Shown here: piece by piece, positions 54,037-63,925 of the stretch
Layout of the letters: the number at the start of each line of letters is the position of its first letter
Numbering within the stretch: the stretch's first letter is position 1
Assembly: GCF_021390195.1 (NCBI RefSeq)
Contig: NZ_CP090003.1
Span: 3,307,501 to 3,371,500, forward strand
Source: Flagellimonas sp. CMM7
GTDB lineage: Bacteria; Bacteroidota; Bacteroidia; Flavobacteriales; Flavobacteriaceae
Direction: 5' to 3'
Length of the DNA: 64,000 nucleotides
Notes under the pieces: generated by a model
Databases searched by the model: none
What the model saw: the letters and a program-made list of their open reading frames with translations, nothing else
What the model was told of the DNA's origin: nothing
Position numbers and translations under genes: made by a program

Positions 54037-54522
54037 ATGGAAAATTCCTATGTTATAAAGGTCAATGAAAACTTTGATTTTCAACTTTCCAAAGACGATA
54101 TTTCCCCTTTAGATATTTTAAAGACAAGCAGTGACACGCTGCACCTACTAAAAAATGGAGTTTCTTACCATATTCAGATAGTAAAAACTGATTTTAACAA
54201 TAGATTTTATACGATCAATGTAAATGGTAATGAGTACCAAATCTCAATAGATACCCCTTTGGAAGTACTCATTAAAAAAATGGGCTTTGCTATTAACGGT
54301 GCTAAAAATATAGATTCCATAGCAGCTCCAATGCCTGGGTTGATTTTAGATATTTTGGTTAAAGAGGGGGAAGAGGTGAAAGAAGATGATCAATTGTTGA
54401 TTTTGGAAGCTATGAAGATGGAAAATATTATTACCTCCCCCAGAAACGGCATTATTAAAAAGATTTCTATAAAAAAGGGAGAGGCGGTAGAAAAGAAACA
54501 ATTACTGATTGAATTTGAATAA
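54037..54522 (+). CDS. Biotin carboxyl carrier protein of an acyl-CoA carboxylase
   Basis: 161 aa. A C-terminal biotinyl domain (about 92-161) with the target lysine K127 in EAMKMEN and the hairpin APMPGLILDILVKEGEEVKE; the N-terminal 90 residues are a separate domain found in propionyl-CoA carboxylase alpha tails. It accepts CO2 from AccC and hands it to the carboxyltransferase. It lies 6 nt before accC. Confidence 0.93.
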   Translation: MENSYVIKVNENFDFQLSKDDISPLDILKTSSDTLHLLKNGVSYHIQIVKTDFNNRFYTINVNGNEYQISIDTPLEVLIKKMGFAINGAKNIDSIAAPMPGLILDILVKEGEEVKEDDQLLILEAMKMENIITSPRNGIIKKISIKKGEAVEKKQLLIEFE

Positions 54523-54528
54523 TCAATT

Positions 54529-55971
54529 ATGAAAAAAATACTGGTTGCAAATCGCGGAGAAATTGCCCTGAGGGTAATGAGAACCGCAAAGAAAATGGGT
54601 ATAAGTACCGTAGCTGTATTTTCCGAAGCAGATAGAAATGCTCCACATGTTCGATTTGCGGACGAAGCGGTCTGTATTGGTGAACCGCCATCTAACAAGT
54701 CATATTTGTTGGGAGACAAAATTATTAAGGTCGCATTAAAACTAAATGTTGATGGAATCCATCCCGGATACGGTTTTTTAAGTGAAAATGCCGATTTTGC
54801 TGAAGCTGTTGAAAAGAATGGACTCACCTTTATTGGGCCAAAATCTAAAGCAATACGGGTAATGGGCAGTAAACTTGCAGCCAAAGAAGCCGTAAAGGCC
54901 TATGATATTCCAATGGTGCCCGGTATTGATGAGGCGATAACAGAGGTTGCGAAAGCCCATGAAATTGCAAATGAGATTGGATATCCAGTTTTAATAAAGG
55001 CTTCTGCTGGTGGAGGTGGAAAGGGTATGCGAATTGTTGAAAAGGAAGCGGATTTGGAATCTCAAATGGAACGGGCCATTAGCGAAGCTACTTCTGCTTT
55101 TGGTGATGGTTCTGTTTTTGTGGAAAAATACGTGACTTCGCCCAGGCATATTGAAATTCAGGTAATGGCGGATACCCATGGCAATGTGCTGCACTTTTTT
55201 GAACGGGAATGTAGTATCCAAAGGCGACATCAAAAGGTAGTGGAAGAGGCCCCATCTTCTATTTTAACACCTGAACTAAGAAACGCAATGGGAGTAGCGG
55301 CAACTAAGGTCGCTGAAGCTTGTGATTATGTGGGAGCAGGTACCGTGGAGTTTTTAATGGATGCTGATCTAAATTTCTACTTTTTAGAAATGAACACAAG
55401 ACTGCAGGTAGAACACCCGGTTACCGAGTTGATTTCTGGAGTTGATTTGGTGGAGCTGCAGATAAAGGTTGCGAGGGGAGAAGAACTACCATTAAAGCAA
55501 GAAGATTTAAAGATACAGGGTCATGCTATGGAGTTACGGGTTTATGCAGAAGATCCTCTTAACGATTTCTTGCCCAGTGTTGGTAATTTGGAAGTTTATA
55601 AGTTGCCAGTAGGAGAGGGGATTCGAGTTGATAATGGGTTTGAAGAAGGAATGGATATTCCAATTTATTATGACCCCATGCTTTCAAAATTGATTACTTA
55701 TGGTGAAACTAGGGAAGAGGCGATTGAATTAATACTTGATGCTATTCAGGATTATAAAATCAAAGGGGTACAGACCACATTACCTTTTGGCACTTTTGTT
55801 TTCAAACACGATGCGTTTAGGTCGGGAAATTTTGATACACATTTCGTAAAAGATTACTATTCTCCAGAAACCCTCAAACAACAAAATACAGATGAGGCGG
55901 AAATAGCAGCTATGATTGCATTGCACCAATACCTTGAAGACCAAAAAATACTAAAATTACCATCAAACTAA
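54529..55971 (+). CDS. accC: Biotin carboxylase subunit of an acyl-CoA (propionyl-CoA) carboxylase
   Basis: 480 aa, ATP-grasp enzyme. [33 protein letters not shown], the ATP loop [31 protein letters not shown] and [20 protein letters not shown] are the family marks, with catalytic R and E residues in the last block. The C-terminal 30 residues are short. It carboxylates the biotin of the carrier encoded just before it. Confidence 0.96.
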   Translation: MKKILVANRGEIALRVMRTAKKMGISTVAVFSEADRNAPHVRFADEAVCIGEPPSNKSYLLGDKIIKVALKLNVDGIHPGYGFLSENADFAEAVEKNGLTFIGPKSKAIRVMGSKLAAKEAVKAYDIPMVPGIDEAITEVAKAHEIANEIGYPVLIKASAGGGGKGMRIVEKEADLESQMERAISEATSAFGDGSVFVEKYVTSPRHIEIQVMADTHGNVLHFFERECSIQRRHQKVVEEAPSSILTPELRNAMGVAATKVAEACDYVGAGTVEFLMDADLNFYFLEMNTRLQVEHPVTELISGVDLVELQIKVARGEELPLKQEDLKIQGHAMELRVYAEDPLNDFLPSVGNLEVYKLPVGEGIRVDNGFEEGMDIPIYYDPMLSKLITYGETREEAIELILDAIQDYKIKGVQTTLPFGTFVFKHDAFRSGNFDTHFVKDYYSPETLKQQNTDEAEIAAMIALHQYLEDQKILKLPSN

Positions 55972-55976
55972 TTCGT

Positions 55977-57518
55977 ATGGATTCCAAAATAAAAATTTTA
56001 AAGGATAAAGTAGCTGAAGCTCATCTAGGTGGAGGTGAAAAACGAATTGAAAAACAACATCAAAAGAAAAAACTGACTGCGAGGGAGCGAGTCCAATATT
56101 TGTTGGACGAAGGCTCTTTTGAAGAAATGGGGGTTTTGGTTACCCATCGTACCACAGATTTTGGTATGGAAAAGGAAATCTATTACGGAGATGGTGTGGT
56201 AACGGGTTATGGGACCATTAATGGACGATTGGTCTATGTCTATGCCCAGGACTTTACCGTTTTTGGAGGCGCTTTATCTGAAACCCATGCCGAGAAAATA
56301 TGTAAAGTGATGGATCTGGCCATGAAAGTGGGGGCGCCAATCATTGGATTGAACGATTCTGGGGGTGCCCGAATTCAAGAGGGAGTTAGATCTCTTGGCG
56401 GGTATGCTGATATCTTTTACAGAAATGTGCAGGCATCAGGGGTAATCCCACAGATATCTGCAGTAATGGGGCCTTGCGCTGGTGGGGCGGTGTATTCACC
56501 GGCAATGACAGATTTTATTGTGATGGTAGAAGAAACCAGTTATATGTTTGTTACCGGACCCAATGTGGTAAAAACGGTTACAAATGAGGAAGTGACATCG
56601 GAAGAGTTGGGAGGTGCCAGTGCACATGCTGTAAAATCCGGTGTGGCCCACAAAACTTCTTCTAATGATGCTATATGCTTGGATGATATAAGAAACTTGT
56701 TGGACTATTTACCACAGAACAACACCGAGTTACCAAAATTGAAGCCATATGCTTTAGGAGATGAGATACGGGAGGAACTCTCGAGTATAGTACCTGATAA
56801 CCCTAACAAGCCCTATGATATGCATGGTGTGATCAAGGGGATTATAGACAGCGATACCTTTTATGAAATTCATAAGGATTATGCCGAAAATATAATAGTT
56901 GGTTTTGCACGATTAGGAGGTAGAAGTATCGGTGTCATAGCGAACCAACCCATGTTTTTGGCAGGGGTGTTGGGAGTGCAAAGTTCAAGAAAGGCTGCGC
57001 GTTTTACACGTTTTTGCGATGCCTTTAATATTCCTTTGTTGGTTTTGGTTGATGTTCCGGGATTCTTACCTGGTACTGATCAAGAATGGAACGGTATTAT
57101 AATGCATGGTGCTAAACTTTTGTATGCCCTGAGTGAAGCAACAGTGCCAAGAGTCACTGTCATAACTAGAAAAGCATATGGAGGTGCTTATGATGTAATG
57201 AATTCTAAACACATTGGAGCAGATTTCAATTTTGCATGGCCCAATGCAGAGATAGCTGTGATGGGAGCGAAAGGTGCTAGTGAGATTATTTTTAGACGAG
57301 AAATTGCGGCAGCAAAAAATCCAGCAGAGAAATTAGCAGAAAAAGAAGCTGAATACGCTGAAAAATTTGCAAACCCATATAGAGCGGCACAAAGAGGGTT
57401 CATAGATGAGGTAATCCTTCCTAAAAACACCAGACGGAAACTGTTGAAGGCTTTTGCTATGCTAGAGAAAAAGGAAGTGCAGACTCCAAAGAAAAAGCAC
57501 GGGAATATTCCGCTTTGA
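55977..57518 (+). CDS. pccB: Acyl-CoA carboxylase beta subunit (propionyl-CoA carboxylase type)
   Basis: 513 aa. Two crotonase-fold halves: N-terminal ([40 protein letters not shown]-free acyl-CoA site) and C-terminal ([37 protein letters not shown]). It moves CO2 from biotin to propionyl-CoA. With accC and the carrier it forms a three-gene operon. Divergent mutA/mutB on the other side of the gap use its product. Confidence 0.94.
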   Translation: MDSKIKILKDKVAEAHLGGGEKRIEKQHQKKKLTARERVQYLLDEGSFEEMGVLVTHRTTDFGMEKEIYYGDGVVTGYGTINGRLVYVYAQDFTVFGGALSETHAEKICKVMDLAMKVGAPIIGLNDSGGARIQEGVRSLGGYADIFYRNVQASGVIPQISAVMGPCAGGAVYSPAMTDFIVMVEETSYMFVTGPNVVKTVTNEEVTSEELGGASAHAVKSGVAHKTSSNDAICLDDIRNLLDYLPQNNTELPKLKPYALGDEIREELSSIVPDNPNKPYDMHGVIKGIIDSDTFYEIHKDYAENIIVGFARLGGRSIGVIANQPMFLAGVLGVQSSRKAARFTRFCDAFNIPLLVLVDVPGFLPGTDQEWNGIIMHGAKLLYALSEATVPRVTVITRKAYGGAYDVMNSKHIGADFNFAWPNAEIAVMGAKGASEIIFRREIAAAKNPAEKLAEKEAEYAEKFANPYRAAQRGFIDEVILPKNTRRKLLKAFAMLEKKEVQTPKKKHGNIPL

Positions 57519-57533
57519 TTTACTAGAGTTTCT

Positions 57534-57586
57534 TGGTGAAGTAATTGTAGAAATATAATACAAATATCTTCTAAAAAGCTTCACCA
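57534..57586 (+). other. Long-range hairpin between pccB and the MFS gene
   Basis: TGGTGAAG (57534-57541) pairs with CTTCACCA (57579-57586), with an inner stem TAGAA/TTCTA plus ATAT/ATAT. No T-tract follows, so it may be a 3' structure or a leader control element. Low confidence. Confidence 0.3.
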
Positions 57587-57602
57587 CTAATCTGGGTATG
57601 CC

Positions 57603-57610
57603 TAGTTTTG
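57603..57610 (+). promoter_or_regulatory. -7 box of the MFS gene, probably leaderless
   Basis: TAGTTTTG matches TAnnTTTG and ends 4 nt before ATG 57615, so the transcript would start about at the start codon. No TTG at the right distance. Confidence 0.45.
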
Positions 57611-57614
57611 CACA

Positions 57615-58823
57615 ATGCAAAAAGAAACCCAGAAACCTAATTTTGAGTTTATAGCATTGATGGCTGCATTGATGTCAATCGTAGCACTGGCAATTGATGC
57701 TATTTTACCTGCGCTATCAAATATTGGAGTGGCCATAAATAGTCTGGACCCCATAGATCATCAATTGTTGATCACCATGATTTTTTTGGGACTTGGAGTA
57801 GGGCAACTGTTCTTTGGGCCATTGTCTGATAGTTATGGCAGAAAGCCAATGGTTTATTTAGGTTTCACCTTATTTGTAATAGCCAGTATCATCTGTTTAT
57901 TTGCCCCTTCATTAGAAATAATGGTTTTGGGGAGAATTTTACAAGGAATTGGTCTTTCAGGCCCAAGAACGCTCGCCATATCGATTATTAGAGATACCTA
58001 CAAAGGGGATTATATGGCGAAAGTAATGTCCTTTGTGGTTGCTTTTTTCATTTTAATACCAGTTGTTGCCCCGGCTATAGGTAAAGTCATTCTCGACAAT
58101 TTTGGATGGAAAGCAATTTTTTACATTCAATTGATTTTTGGACTTATTGTCTGTTTTTGGTTTTGGAAAAGACAAGCAGAAACACTTCGCCCCGAATATA
58201 AAATTCCAATTTCCAGTAGTGTGTTCATTGATGGTGCAAGGGAGTTTTTAAAGTATAGGGAGACTATTGTTTATACTTTAATGTCAGGTATGGTTACAGG
58301 AGCTTTTTTGGTATATTTAAGTGCGGCACAGCATGTTTTTGAAAATCAATATGGATTGAAAGAAGCGTTTCCGTATATTTTTGCCGGGTTGGCAATCTCC
58401 ATAGGGCTTTCCACATTATTAAACGGTACGTTGGTAATGAAATTTGGCATGAGGAAGCTATCACGGTTAGCACTTATTGCTTTTTGCGCTATAGCAATTT
58501 TGTATTCCCTTCTATTCTGGAATTCACCAAACCCCAGTATTTTTGTTTTGGTCGGTTTTCTTTCGGCACAGTTCTTTTGCTTAGGTTTTATGTGGGGAAA
58601 TTACCGTTCCATAGCTATGGAACCAATAGGTCATATTGCTGGCATCGGTGCAGCTATTAATGGTTTTGTTTCAACCTTGTTAGCCATACCCATTGCAACA
58701 TTTATAGGAGATTTTGTTGAAGATAGTGTCTGGCCGCTCTTTGCTGGCTTGGCTGTCTGTGGGCTATTTTCATTGCTTACTTTATTGATGGCTAAAAAGC
58801 CAAAAAAAGTTGCGGCAGCCTAG
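57615..58823 (+). CDS. MFS multidrug exporter, Bcr/CflA type
   Basis: 402 aa with 12 predicted membrane helices. GQLFFGPLSDSYGRKPMVYLG (loop 2-3), LGRILQGIGLSGPRTLAISI and VVAPAIGKVILDNFGWKAIF are the Bcr/CflA signature. Such proteins export drugs or metabolites in exchange for protons. Its TAG lies in a CTAG that also provides the stop of the converging anmK. Confidence 0.9.
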   Translation: MQKETQKPNFEFIALMAALMSIVALAIDAILPALSNIGVAINSLDPIDHQLLITMIFLGLGVGQLFFGPLSDSYGRKPMVYLGFTLFVIASIICLFAPSLEIMVLGRILQGIGLSGPRTLAISIIRDTYKGDYMAKVMSFVVAFFILIPVVAPAIGKVILDNFGWKAIFYIQLIFGLIVCFWFWKRQAETLRPEYKIPISSSVFIDGAREFLKYRETIVYTLMSGMVTGAFLVYLSAAQHVFENQYGLKEAFPYIFAGLAISIGLSTLLNGTLVMKFGMRKLSRLALIAFCAIAILYSLLFWNSPNPSIFVLVGFLSAQFFCLGFMWGNYRSIAMEPIGHIAGIGAAINGFVSTLLAIPIATFIGDFVEDSVWPLFAGLAVCGLFSLLTLLMAKKPKKVAAA

Positions 58824-59902
58824 TTGTCTTTTGGGAAAAAGACCTCACCACTGCATGAATCTTCTCTTGCACCTGTTACCGAGCTCAATACGTTGACTTT
58901 ATCCTCTAAACGAAGTACTCCCATTAAAGCAAAAACTAGTGCTTCCTTGAATGAAATAAGTGTTTTAGAAAGGATAATGATATCTATTGATGCTCCAAGC
59001 TTTTCTTTCAACGTGTCGATAAAAAAATGATTTAAAGCCCCACCTCCTGCAACGAATAATTTACTACGCGGTTTTGTGGCATGTTTATGGACTTCTATAG
59101 CAATTTGTTCGCAATTATGATGAATAAATGTATGGAGTAAATTAATGTGGGAAGCACCCGAATCTTCAATCAATGGAACAATTTGTTCCGTAAACAGCTC
59201 GTAACCTGTAGATTTGGGATAAGGCAACTTATAATATTCTAATTGATTAAGCTTTCTAGCTAGTGGTTTATCTACCCTTCCGCTTCTGGCCAATTTGCCT
59301 CCTTCATCATAAGCCAACCCCATTTTTTGGGTAACATAATTCAAAGGCATGTTGGCCATACCGATATCATATGCGATGCTTTCTCCATTTTTATCAAAAG
59401 AAATGTTGCTTATTCCTCCCAAATTCAGACAAAAATCATAATCATGAAATAACAATCTATCACCAATAGGGACCAAAGGAGCACCTTGTCCACCCAAAGA
59501 AACATCCTTGCTCCTAAAATCGCATACGACTTGTTTTTCACTAGTATCTGCCAATAACTGCCCATCTCCCAATTGAAAAGTAAAACCATCTTCTGGTCTG
59601 TGGTGCGATGTATGTCCGTGGCTTGCAATAAAATCCACCTGTAAATCGTATTCTTCTATAAAGCTTTTAGCCTGTTCTCCTAGCCACACACCATAGTCCT
59701 TATGTAATTGACTGTGGTCTTCTTCTGATAAATGAATTGCATTTTTAAGGTATTCCCGCATTTTTTCGGTATACTGGATATCCATGGTATTTTCTATGGA
59801 AAACTCCCAATTACCATTGCTTTTCCAAAGATGGCAATAGGCTAGATCCAACCCATCTAGTGAAGTACCGGACATTAGCCCTAGAACCTTATACTTTTTC
59901 AT
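58820..59902 (-). CDS. anmK: Anhydro-N-acetylmuramic acid kinase
   Basis: 360 aa. The phosphate loop GLMSGTSLDGLDLAY (about 8-22), SHGHTSHHRPEDGFTFQLGDG, DFRSKDVSLGGQGAPLVPIGD, LNLGGISNISF and CIAGGGALNH-like VAGGGALNHFF are diagnostic. It opens 1,6-anhydro-MurNAc and phosphorylates it, making MurNAc-6-phosphate from cell-wall fragments. Its ATG overlaps the methyltransferase stop by one base. A MurQ etherase, the next step, is not in the window. Confidence 0.95.
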   Translation of the reverse strand: MKKYKVLGLMSGTSLDGLDLAYCHLWKSNGNWEFSIENTMDIQYTEKMREYLKNAIHLSEEDHSQLHKDYGVWLGEQAKSFIEEYDLQVDFIASHGHTSHHRPEDGFTFQLGDGQLLADTSEKQVVCDFRSKDVSLGGQGAPLVPIGDRLLFHDYDFCLNLGGISNISFDKNGESIAYDIGMANMPLNYVTQKMGLAYDEGGKLARSGRVDKPLARKLNQLEYYKLPYPKSTGYELFTEQIVPLIEDSGASHINLLHTFIHHNCEQIAIEVHKHATKPRSKLFVAGGGALNHFFIDTLKEKLGASIDIIILSKTLISFKEALVFALMGVLRLEDKVNVLSSVTGAREDSCSGEVFFPKDN

Positions 59903-60567
59903 TATAGTTTTTTGATTTTAATGATTAATGAAATAGGCCTTTCATCGTCATTCAATACCTCTTGAAAATCTACTTTTACCTCTTGAAGAGTTCCAAGTGT
60001 TTCCATCCAATTTTCAAAAGTTCTTGCATACCATGAATGACCATCTTCAAACTTACCTGGTAAGCCCTTCCAAGCGTCGGATAGCCATTGACTCTTATAT
60101 GGAAGTCCACTTTGTATTAGAAAAAATGGATGCAAGGTTTGAATTATGATGTATCCGTTATTGGAAACGGACTTTAATGTGTTTTCCAGAAGTTTTTGTA
60201 GACCTTCTTCCAAATACAGACAAAAGTTAAAAACAGCCGCATCAAAAGGAGCATATGGTATAGGGTTACCTTCTATTATATCCTCAAAAGTGAGTACATG
60301 ATAATCTTGTGTGCCTTTTTTTTTGGCTTCTATGATTAGGTCCTCTATCGCATCGAACCCAACGGCCTGAAATCCCATTTCGCTTATTTCACGCGTGAGC
60401 CATCCTTCACCGCATCCAATGTCTGCAAATTTCTTACAATCCAGACTAGCTGCAGTTTCCAAAATTGCCTTATTGGTGAATTTTCTAGATGGAATTTGAT
60501 TTTCCTGAATTACCTTAATCCATTCGGAAGCATTCTTTTCCCAAGATGAAATAATATCAGTTTTCAT
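59902..60567 (-). CDS. Class I SAM-dependent methyltransferase
   Basis: 221 aa. Rossmann fold with motif I ADIGCGEGWLTREISE (about 47-62), then VGFDAIEDLI and FDAAVFNFCLYLEEGLQKLL (motif 4/5). The substrate is unknown. It lies inside the peptidoglycan recycling operon, coupled to the nagZ stop by 4 nt and to the anmK start by one base. Whether it acts on cell-wall sugars is only inference. Confidence 0.87.
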   Translation of the reverse strand: MKTDIISSWEKNASEWIKVIQENQIPSRKFTNKAILETAASLDCKKFADIGCGEGWLTREISEMGFQAVGFDAIEDLIIEAKKKGTQDYHVLTFEDIIEGNPIPYAPFDAAVFNFCLYLEEGLQKLLENTLKSVSNNGYIIIQTLHPFFLIQSGLPYKSQWLSDAWKGLPGKFEDGHSWYARTFENWMETLGTLQEVKVDFQEVLNDDERPISLIIKIKKL

Positions 60568-62171
60568 ACTTGAAATGTTTTAAGTGTTATGGGGAGTTTT
60601 CCTTTGGCCTTTGTTTGACCAATAAAATGATGAAAGGCAACTTCTTGGAATTCTGCAAAATCTTGATAAACTACCACTATATTAGAATTGGATTTCAACT
60701 TTAGAATATCTAGTACGTAGGGATTTCCAAACAGATAGATCAAAACATTTTTTTGGGATATTAAAGATTGGATGAACTCCAATACTCCTTCATCAATTCC
60801 AAACTTGTTTTTTGGTTTTATAGATGGCGGAAAGAGCGCTAATACAACGTTTTTATGCTCAGATACTTTGTCTCCAATTAGTTCTATTGTGGACATCTCT
60901 AATTGATGATGTTTTTGTCCACCATTCTTTTCAATTTTTGAGGAAAAACTGTTTTTTGTCAGATTATTTAATGAAAGATTGATGAAATCATTTGATTTAA
61001 TTTCTTTAATATCACCTGGGCTTCCATAGAGTTCAGTAATGCTATGTTGTGCAATTTTTCTATTTAATTCTGATGGCGATTGTGGATTGGGATTCTCGTT
61101 CTTATGATTATCTGAAAAAGCCTGCTCCTTTAACCTCCAAACTCTTTTAAAACTTTCTTCAATTCTTTTTTCTGAAGCACCTGCCATTATTTCTTCAATA
61201 CCCTCTTTTGAATATTCTGAGAAGCACATCATGTCCATACCCGCGGTAAAAGCATTGGCTTCAAGCATTCCTTTTTGAGAATATTTTTTAGAAACGGCGT
61301 GCATGTTTAAGGCATCAGAAATAATAACACTCTCAAAACCCATATCTGTTCGCAACAAATCTGTTATAATTTTTGATGAGGTAGTGGATGGGTTTCCAGA
61401 ATCCAGTTCTGGAATGGATAAATGACCAACCATCACAGCATCGACCCCTTTTTCTATAAGCTTTTGATAGGGATAGAGCTCATTTTTCTTTAACTCTTGT
61501 TTTGATTTATTGATTATAGGTAATCCCAAGTGAGAATCTGTGGCAGTATCTCCGTGTCCAGGAAAATGTTTAAGCGCCCCTAATGTCCCAATGCTTTCCA
61601 TACCTTTTATATAGGCTTCTGCCTTTGTGAGGACCAAGTTTTTATCATCACCAAAAGAGCGGTAGCCAATTACTGGATTTTCAGGATTATTGTTGATGTC
61701 CACCACGGGAGCCAAATTCCAATGAACACCTGCTTCCTTGCAATCAGTTGCTATTTGCTTTCCAACCTCAAAAACTAAACTGTGGTTTCCTTGAATAGCT
61801 CCTAGGGTAATGGCATAGGGGTATTGGGCAGTTTTTTCTATGCGCATGGCCAAGCCCCATTCTGCATCAATTGCTATAAGCAAAGGGAAGTTTGCAGCTT
61901 TTTGATACCTAGAAATAAGTTGTCTTAACCTTGCATAGCTATCATCATTATAAACTACCTTCTTTTTTCCTTCGAAATTGGTTGCGGCACTTGCCCGACT
62001 ATGAAAAAAACAAATAGCACCTATGTTATTGGTGCTAATCAAATCTTCAATTTGTAGAACTTCTTCTTCAGAATCATTGATGAATGCAGCCGGCATGAAC
62101 AGTTGACCAACCTTTTGTTTTAAGGTGAGTTTTTTTGTTGCACTAGAATAGGGGAGTAGGCTGTTATGCAT
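60564..62171 (-). CDS. nagZ: Glycoside hydrolase family 3 beta-N-acetylglucosaminidase (NagZ type)
   Basis: 535 aa. The catalytic loop KHFPGHGDTATDSHLGLP (201-218) holds the NagZ Asp-His pair D212/H214, and the nucleophile is D286 in IISDALNM. There is no signal peptide, so it is cytoplasmic. It frees GlcNAc from anhydro-muropeptides imported by AmpG. It is longer than the E. coli enzyme (about 340 aa); the extra C-terminal 190 residues form a second domain as in other phyla. It overlaps ampG by 8 nt. Confidence 0.9.
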   Translation of the reverse strand: MHNSLLPYSSATKKLTLKQKVGQLFMPAAFINDSEEEVLQIEDLISTNNIGAICFFHSRASAATNFEGKKKVVYNDDSYARLRQLISRYQKAANFPLLIAIDAEWGLAMRIEKTAQYPYAITLGAIQGNHSLVFEVGKQIATDCKEAGVHWNLAPVVDINNNPENPVIGYRSFGDDKNLVLTKAEAYIKGMESIGTLGALKHFPGHGDTATDSHLGLPIINKSKQELKKNELYPYQKLIEKGVDAVMVGHLSIPELDSGNPSTTSSKIITDLLRTDMGFESVIISDALNMHAVSKKYSQKGMLEANAFTAGMDMMCFSEYSKEGIEEIMAGASEKRIEESFKRVWRLKEQAFSDNHKNENPNPQSPSELNRKIAQHSITELYGSPGDIKEIKSNDFINLSLNNLTKNSFSSKIEKNGGQKHHQLEMSTIELIGDKVSEHKNVVLALFPPSIKPKNKFGIDEGVLEFIQSLISQKNVLIYLFGNPYVLDILKLKSNSNIVVVYQDFAEFQEVAFHHFIGQTKAKGKLPITLKTFQV

Positions 62172-63444
62172 CGTTTACATTAGTTTTTTTACCATAGTCC
62201 TCTGGGTATTTCAAATACCTAAGTACTAGAAACGCTGGTAATGCTGCAACAACCACCCAAAGAAAGAATCCATCATATCCAAGCCATTCTTGAATATAAC
62301 CACTCAGCATCCCCGGAATCATCATTCCCAGAGCCATAAATCCTGTGGCTATGGCGTAGTGCGAGGTTTTAGAGATTCCTTCGGCAACATAGATTAGATA
62401 AATAAGAAAGGCGGCAAATCCAAATCCATAGCCAAACTGTTCAACAACTACGGTGCCTACAACAGCAAACAAACTTGTAGTTTGCGTAAAGGCAAGAATG
62501 GCATAGAGTGCATTGGGTAGGTTTAATGCTAACAGCATTGGAAACATCCATTTTTTTAACCCATCTCGTGAAATTAGAATACCGCCCACAATTCCGCCTA
62601 TGGAAAGCATTATAACGCCCACAGTGCCGTAAATGGTACCTACAGCTTCGGTAGAATATTCCAAACCACCTAATTCTAAGGTGTCCAGTAGAAACGGTGA
62701 GGCCATTTTAACCAATTGGGATTCGCCTAATCGGTAAGTAAGTATAAATAATATGGCCACCCATATTTGGTTCTTTTTAAAAAAACTGGAAAAGACCTCT
62801 AAAAAACCAGCTGGTTTTTCTGTTGTTTTATTTTGTGATGCTTCAAATTTTGGGGCAACCAAAAAGTTGGAAATAGTCAAAACCATCATTAAAATTGCGG
62901 CACAGATCATCGTTATTGACCAAGCCTTTGCATTGTCACCATATTCATGCTCAAGAAAACCAGCAAATATGACCAGTAAACCTTGTCCTGTTACCATGGC
63001 CAGACGATAAAATGTGCTTCGTAATCCTATAAAAAATGATTGTTTCTTTTGAGTTAAACCAATCATATAGTAACCATCTGAAGCAATATCATTAGTTGCA
63101 GATGCAAAAGCAGCCATCCAAAAGAATGCAAGCGTTATAATAAAGAAGGAATTGGAGGGAAGAAATAGACCAATTCCCAAAAAGGACAAAGCAACGATAA
63201 ATTGCATACCCAGAAACCATTTTCTTTTGGTTCCATTTAGGTCTACCAATGGGCTCCATAGCGGTTTTATTACCCAAGGTAAGTACAGCCAACTGGTATA
63301 CAACCCTATTTCGGCATTACCAATTCCTAAACGCTTGTACATAATAACAGAAACAGTAACCACTAAAATATAGGGAATGCCTTGTGTAAAATAAAGCAAT
63401 GGTATCCATGCCCATGCGCCTTTGTCTTTTTCTACAGTGCTCAT
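62164..63444 (-). CDS. ampG: AmpG-like muropeptide permease (MFS)
   Basis: 426 aa with 12 membrane helices. The AmpG-type N-terminus (WIPLLYFTQGIPYILVVTVS) and LPWVIKPLWSPLVDLNGTKR, then ATNDIASDGYYM, match the family of carriers of GlcNAc-anhydro-MurNAc peptides. Being 4 nt from a GNAT gene and overlapping nagZ strongly supports a cell-wall recycling operon. Confidence 0.9.
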   Translation of the reverse strand: MSTVEKDKGAWAWIPLLYFTQGIPYILVVTVSVIMYKRLGIGNAEIGLYTSWLYLPWVIKPLWSPLVDLNGTKRKWFLGMQFIVALSFLGIGLFLPSNSFFIITLAFFWMAAFASATNDIASDGYYMIGLTQKKQSFFIGLRSTFYRLAMVTGQGLLVIFAGFLEHEYGDNAKAWSITMICAAILMMVLTISNFLVAPKFEASQNKTTEKPAGFLEVFSSFFKKNQIWVAILFILTYRLGESQLVKMASPFLLDTLELGGLEYSTEAVGTIYGTVGVIMLSIGGIVGGILISRDGLKKWMFPMLLALNLPNALYAILAFTQTTSLFAVVGTVVVEQFGYGFGFAAFLIYLIYVAEGISKTSHYAIATGFMALGMMIPGMLSGYIQEWLGYDGFFLWVVVAALPAFLVLRYLKYPEDYGKKTNVNDA

Positions 63445-63923
63445 TTAGGATGTTTTAGTAGATTTTGATAGATACTTTTTTCAGATTCTTCAATGACCTT
63501 TGCTCCTACTACTTTTTCATAATATTCAGCGGGACCAACCCCACCTATAATAGCATAGGCGTATCCAAGCTCTTTTAATGCATTAAGTGATTTTATCAAA
63601 AGTATTTTTCCAATTTTTTTTCCTCTTTCTGATTCTAAAACTCCCGTAGGTCCAAAAAAGTTCTTTGATGTGCTTTCAAAACAAGCAAACCCTAAAATGG
63701 ATTGTTCTCGTTGTGCTATATAACAATTAACGGGAAGTGACGCGAAAGCAACACTGACTTCATCTCCCCAGTTTACACTGAAATTAGATGTGACCCAATT
63801 GGTTACGATACTCATTTCGGGTGCAATAGGTCTTTTGATTATGATATTTTCAGTTTCCCAAAGATACTTTTCATCCTTGGTGGAATCGGGTAAATCAAGA
63901 AGTCTTACAAGCATGTCCTGCAT
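63441..63923 (-). CDS. GNAT N-acetyltransferase
   Basis: 160 aa from ATG 63923 (an upstream TTG is ignored; ATG 63914 is also possible). Acetyl-CoA motif GVLESERGKKIGKILLIKSL (about 93-112) and AYAIIGGVGPAEYYEKVVGA. The substrate is unknown. It overlaps the ampG start by 4 nt, so it is translationally coupled to the recycling genes. An amino-sugar substrate is possible but unproven. Confidence 0.87.
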   Translation of the reverse strand: MQDMLVRLLDLPDSTKDEKYLWETENIIIKRPIAPEMSIVTNWVTSNFSVNWGDEVSVAFASLPVNCYIAQREQSILGFACFESTSKNFFGPTGVLESERGKKIGKILLIKSLNALKELGYAYAIIGGVGPAEYYEKVVGAKVIEESEKSIYQNLLKHPK

Positions 63924-63925
63924 AA

